Shown piece after piece: positions 5,736 through 12,236 of a stretch of DNA of 12,236 bases; position 1 is the first letter of the stretch, and each line of letters opens with the position of its first letter. Source of the stretch: an uncultured Pedobacter sp. (GTDB lineage Bacteria > Bacteroidota > Bacteroidia > Sphingobacteriales > Sphingobacteriaceae); NCBI GenBank assembly GCA_938008555.1, contig CALLKE010000015.1:1-12236 (forward strand). The letters run 5' to 3'. Under the pieces are notes generated by a model that saw nothing but the letters and a program-made list of their open reading frames with translations, had not been told where the DNA came from and did no database searches. Both the position numbers and the translations under genes were made by a program.

Positions 5736-8700
5736 ATGCTGCAAGATGGCCTGCTCAATACGGAAGAGTATAACCAAATCATCCATCAATGGAATGCTAG
5801 AGAGAAAGAATATCCCAAACATCAAACCATTGACTGCCTCTTCCAAGAACAAGTAAAAAAAAGACCGCAAGCAACCGCCTTGATTGATGGCGAAAGAGAA
5901 ATATCGTTCCATGCCTTAAATCAGCTCAAAAATAGAATAGCCAATTATTTACTCCTCAATAAATGCCAAAAGCACCAAACGATAGCTGTAAAGCTTGATA
6001 ACACAAGCTATCTCGTGGCAACTCTTTTGGCTATCAAAAGCATAAAGTGCATATATGTCCCGCTTGATGTGGCAACTCCTATGTCAAGAGTCGATTACAT
6101 CATGCAAAATAGCGGGGCAGCTTTTTTGTTTGATGATGATTTGCTAACAAATAAGCTAGCGGAGATTCTACTTCAGTCGGATCAGTTTCTGCCCATCAAA
6201 GAACTAGAAAATCACACAGATTCTGTCGAATGCATTATCTATACTTCTGGATCAACAGGCAATCCGAAAGGAGTTAAGATTACCCATTCAGGAATCATGA
6301 ACAGGCTCCATTGGATGTGGAATACATATCCTTTCCAAGCAGATGAAGTATGCTGCATCAAAACCTCAATTGGTTTTGTGGATCATATCTGGGAAATATT
6401 TGGGCCTTTATTAAGTGGTATTCCAGCCGTGATGATCAAAAAAAAAGAGGTTTTGAATATTCGAGAGGTCATCAATGCCTTAGCTATTCACAGCGTTACA
6501 AGAATCGTTTTAGTTCCCTCCTTATTGGATGAGATTTTAAATTACGACCCACTTGACCTTTCACGTCTTGAGAAATTAAATCTGTGGTCGTGCAGTGGCG
6601 AAGAACTAAAATATCCTCTGGTCAGCAAGTTTTATGAAACATTTCAATCCAGCACCAAAAGATTGCTGAACATCTATGGCTCAACAGAAGTAACGGCAGA
6701 TGCGACCTATTTTGATACCTATGAAGATTACAATTTGTACAAAACTTCGCCCCAACCATCTCATAAAAGCAGCTCGGGTTTAACAAATACATTCCCCTCT
6801 CCTTCGGGGAGGACTGAGATAAAACTTCCCATCGGCATACCCATCGATAATGTCAAAACATACATTCTAGACGAGCATTTAAAACCAGTGCCCTACAACA
6901 GCTTAGGCGAAATATGTGTTTCGGGGGCTTGTTTATCGTCTGGGTACATCAATTATTCTGCCCCTCAAAGCCCCTTTATTGAACACCCTTTCATTCCTGG
7001 AGAAAAATTATACAAGACGGGTGATTATGGAAAATTAACACCCAACGGACAGATCATCTATTGGGGAAGAAAGGACTCACAAGTAAAAATTAATGGATGC
7101 CGAATTGAGCTAGGAGAGATCGAATATGCATTATCTCAAATCGAGGGGGTTAAACAAGCTTGCGTGCTAGCAAAAGAAATAAAACTTGAAACAGGTACTC
7201 ATCCCTATCTAGTCGGCTATTACATATTGAATGATAACAGCACATTAAACCAAGATGCCATTCAGCATAACTTATTACAAATATTGCCTGAATATATGGT
7301 ACCAAAGTTGTTCGTGAGGCTAGAATCATTCCCCCTCAACATCAATGGCAAACTGGATAAACTCGCATTTCCGAGTCCTGATTTTAATTCATTTAATCAA
7401 GCATATGTTGAGCCAACCAACGAGATAGAAAAACAGATTTGTGCCATCTGGCAAAAAATACTAGGATCGGATCGTGTAGGTATCACGGATGATTTCTTCA
7501 GAATCGGCGGAACTTCTATTCTAGCCATTCAAGTATCGCATCAGATGAGTATGGTATCAGGGCACGAGATACCAGTGGCTGATATATTTCGATACAAAAA
7601 CATCTCCGAAATTCTGCATCACCACCAAATTCAAACTCAAACAAGCATACCGCGAACAAACGCACTTCAAACCGAATTATCTTTTTCGCAACAACGTTTA
7701 TGGTTTATTGAGCAATATGAACAAGGCACACACGTCTATCATATCCCCGAAATATACGAACTTGACGCAACTACAGATTTAGCTGGAATAAAGTATGCGA
7801 TTCAACAAATTATATCCAGACATGAAATATTAAGAAGCACGATTGAGCAGGCAAACAATCAAGCACACGGTACTCAAAAAGTGCATCATGAACCCCTCTT
7901 GATGGAGCAAGCAATCGTAGCAGATGAAGTAGATCTGCAATCTCTTTTGAGAGAAGATATGGTCCGCCCCTTTGATTTAAGTACTGAATATCCAATACGC
8001 GTTAAATTTTACACTATTCAATCAAAAGAGACGGGTATTAAAAACGCTCAGAACAGAACGATCATGTTCATTAATTTTCATCATATCGCAAGCGATGGCT
8101 GGTCAATTACTATTTTTCAACGAGAACTTTTAGCCTACTATCAAGCCTATGTCCATGGTGAAAACAACTTCAGCTTACCGGCATTGGATATTCAGTATAA
8201 GGATTATGCGATATGGCAGAAAACATATTTGAGTGAAACGGCCATTTTGGGAAACCAATTAAATTATTGGATGCAATACCTATCAGAATACCAAACTTTA
8301 GAGGTATCAACGGATTATCCAAGGCCACATAAAATAGACTATCGCGGTTCAAGTCAATCCTTTGAACTGAGTAAGGAGACTAGCGATCAATTAAGAGCAT
8401 TAGCCAAGGCCCATGGAACAACAATGCATAATGTGCTATTGAGTAGCATTTATATTTTATTAAGCAAGTACACAGGTCAGGAAGATATTGTTGTAGGCGG
8501 TGTCATCGCCAATAGACATATCCCAAAAACAGAAGACATAATTGGTCTTTTTGTCAATACGCAAGTCAATCGAGCTGTACTTAACAAAAATCAAAGCTAT
8601 GATGAGCTGATCAAACAGGTACACCAAGATCAAATACAAGCGCAATTGCACCAGGATTTACCATTTGAAAAATTAGTGAGTGCGTTAGGAGTCCCCAGAG

Positions 8701-11700
8701 ATGCTTCCCGTCATCCGATTTTCCAAGTGATGTTCATGGTTAACGATTTGGATCATCTGAACAAAGTCTATTCCGATCAACAAGAACCATATCTCAAACC
8801 ATTTCAGATAGCAAACCTATACGAGATAGAAAAATTCGACCTCTCCATCACGATAGACAATAGCTACCCAGAAATTAATGGGCAAATAAGTTATGCGATC
8901 AATTTATTTCACAAAGACACAATTGAACGACTTATTGGTCACTACATTCAGCTCCTAGCTCGACTTTTAGAAGCCCCAGAACAGCCCTACAGTCGACACT
9001 CCTTACTCAACACCCAGCAATATGATCAGATTATTAACCAATGGAACACAACAGAAAAGTATTATCCTAAGCATAAAACAGTTAATCAGCTCTTTCAAGA
9101 ACAAGCGAGAAGAATACCTGATAGCCCAGCATTAGTCTTTGAAAAACAAAAATTAACGTACCAAGAACTAGATGAAAAGAGTAATCAACTGGCCTGGCAT
9201 ATCAGAAAACAGTATCAAAAGCAAACTAAAAAGGCACTTCAACCAGATACACTTATTGCCCTATACCTCGATAGAAGTTTAGAAATGGTGATCGGCATAC
9301 TCGCTGTTATGAAAGCCGGAGGAGCTTATGTACCTATCGACATCAATTATCCGCAAGAGAGAATAGATTACATGCTGAGTGATACCGGGGCAACATTCAT
9401 CCTGACCACAGAGCATGTAAATAAAAACAGGCATGTACAACTACCCAAGAATAAGCTCATTCAAATAGATTTACATGAAAGCTTATACCGTGCCGAAGAC
9501 ACCACCCATTTGCCATTGTATAGCAAACCCACCGATTTAGTTTATGTCATCTATACTTCAGGCACTACAGGCAAACCTAAAGGAGTGATGGTAGAACACA
9601 AAGCGTTTGCTCAATTCGTATATAATTTCAGTGATTATTTGTTTGAGCAACTTCATACAACCTCATACAACCTACTGAGCTTAACAAATTATGTGTTTGA
9701 TATTTTCGGACTAGAATATGCATTGCCACTCATTACAGGGCATTCCATTACACTATCATCCATCAATCAGGTAACAGCCGAAGAGATCTCAGCCAATCAA
9801 ATCATACAACAAACTCCCAATAGCTTACTGCCATTAGTAACTAAGTATGCTCATCAATTATCAGATAAGATTTGTCTGGTAGGAGGCGAAGCATTAGTAT
9901 CACCCATAGCAGAAAAGTTAATTCAATCATTCAAAAAAGTATTCAATGTATATGGGCCTGCCGAAACAGTGATATGGAGTACTGCATATGAACTTACAAA
10001 TCCCTCTAAACCCCATGTGGGGAAACCCCTATTTAACGAGCAAACCTATGTGCTCGATACAAATTACGCGCCAGTGCCTATCGGAGTCAAAGGCGAACTA
10101 TACATCGGTGGCGCAGGATTAGCTCGAGGTTATTTAAATCAACCAGATCTGACAAGTGCACGCTTTATTCTGAATCCATTTGCAAGCCCCTCAGACAAAA
10201 CAAAAGACTATGTACGCTTGTACAAAACAGGTGATATGGTACGCTGGTTGCCTGATGGCAATCTGGAATTCATTGGGAGATATGATAATCAAGTAAAAGT
10301 AAATGGCTACCGAATTGAATTAGGCGAGATCGAGCATGCACTATTGCAAACCAAAGGAATTAAGCAAGCCTGTGTATTAACGAAAGAACGGAAATTAGAA
10401 ACCGGTAGCCATAAATACTTAGTGGCTTACTATGTATTAGATCAAGCTTTCCCCTCATTCCATTCTTCTGATAAGGAGTTAATGCATCAATTACTGCAAC
10501 GATTACCTGAGTACATGGTGCCTCATACATTTTTGCAACTGGAATCATTTCCACTAACACCCAATGGGAAGCTAGATAAAGGAGCATTGCCAGAACCCAA
10601 TTTCAATCCACTATCAGAAAACTATGCAGCTCCCCAAAAAGAAATAGAAGCGGAAATAGGAGCCATCTGGCAGGATTTGCTTGGATTAGAACAAATAGGT
10701 GTTACAGATGATTTTTTCAGCATTGGTGGTGATTCTATTTTAAGCATTCAACTATCGAATCGTATTACTCAAGCCGGCTTTAGTTGTCAAGTGAAAGATA
10801 TCTTCGAGTGTAAAACCATTGCTAAGTTGGCAGAACGACTAGAGAAAAAAAGTACAGATACCAATTCGGCGGAACAAGACTATGCGATTGACTGGAAAAA
10901 GGAGATAGAACTAGATCCTGAAATTATTCCACCACCTACTTTACTTGCGATCGACAAGGAGCCTAAATCAATTTTATTAACGGGAGTTACAGGCTTTGTA
11001 GGAGCGCACTTATTACATGATTTACTTGAAAACACACAGGCCAATATTTACTGTTTAGTACGCGCAGTAAATGCGGAGGAAGCCATGGTAAAAATTTGCC
11101 AGAATCTGAATAAGTATCAATTAGAGTTGACAAAATTCATCCAAAGAATCATTCCAATCGTTGGCACACTATCAGAGCCTTTCTTCGGCTGGAGTGGATC
11201 AAAATTTCGTCAGCTTGCTAAACGAGTTGATGTGATTTATCACAATGGGGCTTGGGTGAATTTTGTGTATCCGTATCAATTATTAAAACCCAGCAATGTG
11301 GGGGGAACCGTAGAAGTATTGCGTTTTGCCTGCTGCTCTAAACTAAAACCGGTCCATCATATTTCAACGTTCAGTATCTTTTCTAAAGCAGTCTTTACAG
11401 AATTCGGTGAAATTGATGAGTCAACCCCATTAAACTTAGATCCATTAGATTTAGACGGTTATTCACAAAGCAAGTGGGTGGCCGAGCGGCTCATCATGGA
11501 AGCACAAGCACGTGGAATTCCTGCAAATATTTATCGTTTAGGACATATTACGGGGCATAGCCAAATCGGTATCTGTCACACCTCTGATCTATTGTGGAAC
11601 CAAATTAAAAGCTGTATTCAGCTTCAGATAAGCCCCATTTTAGATACGCCTATTGACATCACTCCCGTTGATTTTGTCAGCAATGCAATTGTACACCTAT

Positions 11701-12104
11701 CGAAACACTCGGCATCATTTGGCCAAGTATTCCATCTGGTCAGCCAAAATTTGGTAAGCTGGGATGAGGTCTTTAATCATGTGCGCACATTAGGTTATTA
11801 TTTAGAGCCACGCAACTTAGAAAACTGGTATCAGGAATTAGTTACACGTACGCAGAATGATCCACAAAATGCATTATATCCCTTTTTATCTCTTTTCAAA
11901 AATGAATTGGATTTCATAGACGATACAGGAGCGCGCTTCCACTCGACCCAAACACACGCTGAGTTAAGCCACATCGTGTGTCATCCTCCTAGCTTAGCGC
12001 TATTTGAGCGATACTTCGCTCATTTTATCAATAACGGATTTATCGAACCCTCTCCAAAGTTATTGACGGTCAACCCTGACAAAATAGCGGATATCACTTA
12101 CTAA
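5736..12104 (+). CDS. bimodular NRPS, A-T-C-A-T-R, reductive release
   Basis: This 2122-residue cytoplasmic megasynthase should join two amino acids and release them reductively. A1 spans about 25-550 (YTSGSTG 169-175, Lys539 in NGKLDK) and T1 about 560-635 (Ser594 in GGTSI). C spans about 645-1085 (HHIASDG 782-788, LCL-like), and A2 about 1105-1620 (YTSGTTG 1273-1279, Lys1612). T2 spans about 1630-1700 (Ser1667 in GGDSI), and the thioester reductase about 1745-2110. The reductase shows GVTGFVG 1750-1756 and the catalytic Thr1878, Tyr1909 and Lys1913. Hand-read codes are VDWVSSIADK for A1, lacking the usual Asp235-equivalent as in beta-alanine domains, and DILQLGVIWK for A2, close to the glycine code. 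The protein begins directly in a C-A-type linker with no loading or condensation domain. A1 carries an insertion at about 336-363. The domain order matches aureusimine synthetase AusA. The ATG at 5736 lacks a clear Shine-Dalgarno. There is no terminal thioesterase. Confidence 0.97.
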   Translation: MLQDGLLNTEEYNQIIHQWNAREKEYPKHQTIDCLFQEQVKKRPQATALIDGEREISFHALNQLKNRIANYLLLNKCQKHQTIAVKLDNTSYLVATLLAIKSIKCIYVPLDVATPMSRVDYIMQNSGAAFLFDDDLLTNKLAEILLQSDQFLPIKELENHTDSVECIIYTSGSTGNPKGVKITHSGIMNRLHWMWNTYPFQADEVCCIKTSIGFVDHIWEIFGPLLSGIPAVMIKKKEVLNIREVINALAIHSVTRIVLVPSLLDEILNYDPLDLSRLEKLNLWSCSGEELKYPLVSKFYETFQSSTKRLLNIYGSTEVTADATYFDTYEDYNLYKTSPQPSHKSSSGLTNTFPSPSGRTEIKLPIGIPIDNVKTYILDEHLKPVPYNSLGEICVSGACLSSGYINYSAPQSPFIEHPFIPGEKLYKTGDYGKLTPNGQIIYWGRKDSQVKINGCRIELGEIEYALSQIEGVKQACVLAKEIKLETGTHPYLVGYYILNDNSTLNQDAIQHNLLQILPEYMVPKLFVRLESFPLNINGKLDKLAFPSPDFNSFNQAYVEPTNEIEKQICAIWQKILGSDRVGITDDFFRIGGTSILAIQVSHQMSMVSGHEIPVADIFRYKNISEILHHHQIQTQTSIPRTNALQTELSFSQQRLWFIEQYEQGTHVYHIPEIYELDATTDLAGIKYAIQQIISRHEILRSTIEQANNQAHGTQKVHHEPLLMEQAIVADEVDLQSLLREDMVRPFDLSTEYPIRVKFYTIQSKETGIKNAQNRTIMFINFHHIASDGWSITIFQRELLAYYQAYVHGENNFSLPALDIQYKDYAIWQKTYLSETAILGNQLNYWMQYLSEYQTLEVSTDYPRPHKIDYRGSSQSFELSKETSDQLRALAKAHGTTMHNVLLSSIYILLSKYTGQEDIVVGGVIANRHIPKTEDIIGLFVNTQVNRAVLNKNQSYDELIKQVHQDQIQAQLHQDLPFEKLVSALGVPRDASRHPIFQVMFMVNDLDHLNKVYSDQQEPYLKPFQIANLYEIEKFDLSITIDNSYPEINGQISYAINLFHKDTIERLIGHYIQLLARLLEAPEQPYSRHSLLNTQQYDQIINQWNTTEKYYPKHKTVNQLFQEQARRIPDSPALVFEKQKLTYQELDEKSNQLAWHIRKQYQKQTKKALQPDTLIALYLDRSLEMVIGILAVMKAGGAYVPIDINYPQERIDYMLSDTGATFILTTEHVNKNRHVQLPKNKLIQIDLHESLYRAEDTTHLPLYSKPTDLVYVIYTSGTTGKPKGVMVEHKAFAQFVYNFSDYLFEQLHTTSYNLLSLTNYVFDIFGLEYALPLITGHSITLSSINQVTAEEISANQIIQQTPNSLLPLVTKYAHQLSDKICLVGGEALVSPIAEKLIQSFKKVFNVYGPAETVIWSTAYELTNPSKPHVGKPLFNEQTYVLDTNYAPVPIGVKGELYIGGAGLARGYLNQPDLTSARFILNPFASPSDKTKDYVRLYKTGDMVRWLPDGNLEFIGRYDNQVKVNGYRIELGEIEHALLQTKGIKQACVLTKERKLETGSHKYLVAYYVLDQAFPSFHSSDKELMHQLLQRLPEYMVPHTFLQLESFPLTPNGKLDKGALPEPNFNPLSENYAAPQKEIEAEIGAIWQDLLGLEQIGVTDDFFSIGGDSILSIQLSNRITQAGFSCQVKDIFECKTIAKLAERLEKKSTDTNSAEQDYAIDWKKEIELDPEIIPPPTLLAIDKEPKSILLTGVTGFVGAHLLHDLLENTQANIYCLVRAVNAEEAMVKICQNLNKYQLELTKFIQRIIPIVGTLSEPFFGWSGSKFRQLAKRVDVIYHNGAWVNFVYPYQLLKPSNVGGTVEVLRFACCSKLKPVHHISTFSIFSKAVFTEFGEIDESTPLNLDPLDLDGYSQSKWVAERLIMEAQARGIPANIYRLGHITGHSQIGICHTSDLLWNQIKSCIQLQISPILDTPIDITPVDFVSNAIVHLSKHSASFGQVFHLVSQNLVSWDEVFNHVRTLGYYLEPRNLENWYQELVTRTQNDPQNALYPFLSLFKNELDFIDDTGARFHSTQTHAELSHIVCHPPSLALFERYFAHFINNGFIEPSPKLLTVNPDKIADITY
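6741..6825. repeat. degenerate palindromic element inserted in frame in A1
   Basis: This piece encodes about 28 extra residues (336-363) between adenylation motif A5 (YGSTE) and the following PIGIPI segment. A2 and other A domains have only a short loop there. It is C/G-rich and differs from its AT-rich surroundings. It starts with CGCCCCAACCATCTC and ends with a hairpin, CCTCTCC (6796-6802), loop TTC, GGGGAGG (6806-6812), one pair being T-G. The layout resembles the CCCCAACCCTCTCC...GGAGAGGG class of dispersed repeats in many Gram-negative genomes. The encoded peptide is Ser/Pro/Gly/Thr-rich and probably a flexible surface loop. Confidence 0.5.
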
Positions 12105-12236
12105 TTGATCTTGCGCCATCTATCCGTCACATTCGTGTGCTAAATTCTCATTACCCCAGTTATTGAAGGTAAACTGTTAGTGGTAGTGTATCTAAATGTA
12201 TGATAGGTAATATTTGGACAAAATATGATCGAAAAT

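Noticed and set aside
10360..10587. 75-codon antisense frame within NRPS A2
   Set aside because: Overlaps conserved A8-A10 coding sequence; composition is explained by the NRPS codons.
12128..12139. CACA-TTCG-TGTG hairpin after the NRPS
   Set aside because: The stem is only 4 bp and no T-run follows, so it is not a credible terminator.
12210..12226. ATATTT-GGACA-AAATAT inverted repeat near the right edge
   Set aside because: Six A/T pairs in AT-rich DNA are likely by chance, and the context beyond the edge is unseen.

Overview
The window is an AT-rich (roughly 40% G+C by eye), densely packed bacterial segment that reads as most or all of a small non-ribosomal peptide (NRPS) gene cluster. 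I found no RNA genes and no CRISPR array. The host is uncertain. Start codons have almost no Shine-Dalgarno sequence, and a degenerate palindromic element appears to be inserted in frame in the NRPS gene. Together these suggest a Bacteroidota-like or low-GC gammaproteobacterial (Legionella-like) genome. One good sigma70-type promoter favours the latter, so I would not assign a phylum.

Layout. Positions 1-153 (minus strand) hold an open fragment that may be a transposase remnant running off the left edge. At 262-1320 (+) is a zinc-dependent alcohol dehydrogenase/aldehyde reductase. It converges on a class III aminotransferase (1399-2715, -), and the two share a bidirectional terminator at 1352-1392. 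The aminotransferase overlaps by 4 bp a gene for a ferritin-like diiron protein (2712-3503, -) with a duplicated EX28-37DEX2H ligand motif. A 101-bp divergent control region (3504-3604) with two palindromes separates that pair from the plus-strand operon. The operon holds an isopenicillin-N-synthase-like Fe(II) oxygenase (3605-4411), a homospermidine-synthase-like dehydrogenase (4429-5694) and a bimodular NRPS (5736-12104). The last 132 bases hold no gene or convincing terminator. No gene-free stretch exceeds 300 bases.

How the parts may fit. The NRPS is A-T-C-A-T-R. Its hand-read specificity codes point to a beta-amino acid (beta-alanine type, VDWVSSIADK) in module 1 and glycine (DILQLGVIWK) in module 2, with NAD(P)H-dependent reductive release. 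The simplest product is therefore a beta-aminoacyl-glycinal or the matching alcohol, and the aldehyde could cyclise to an imine. Around it sit two different iron oxygenases (diiron and 2OG-type), a dehydrogenase family that makes and reduces imines between amines and aldehydes, a PLP aminotransferase and an aldehyde/alcohol dehydrogenase. I do not recognise this combination as a known pathway. Domain calls are well supported by motifs; the product structure is inference.
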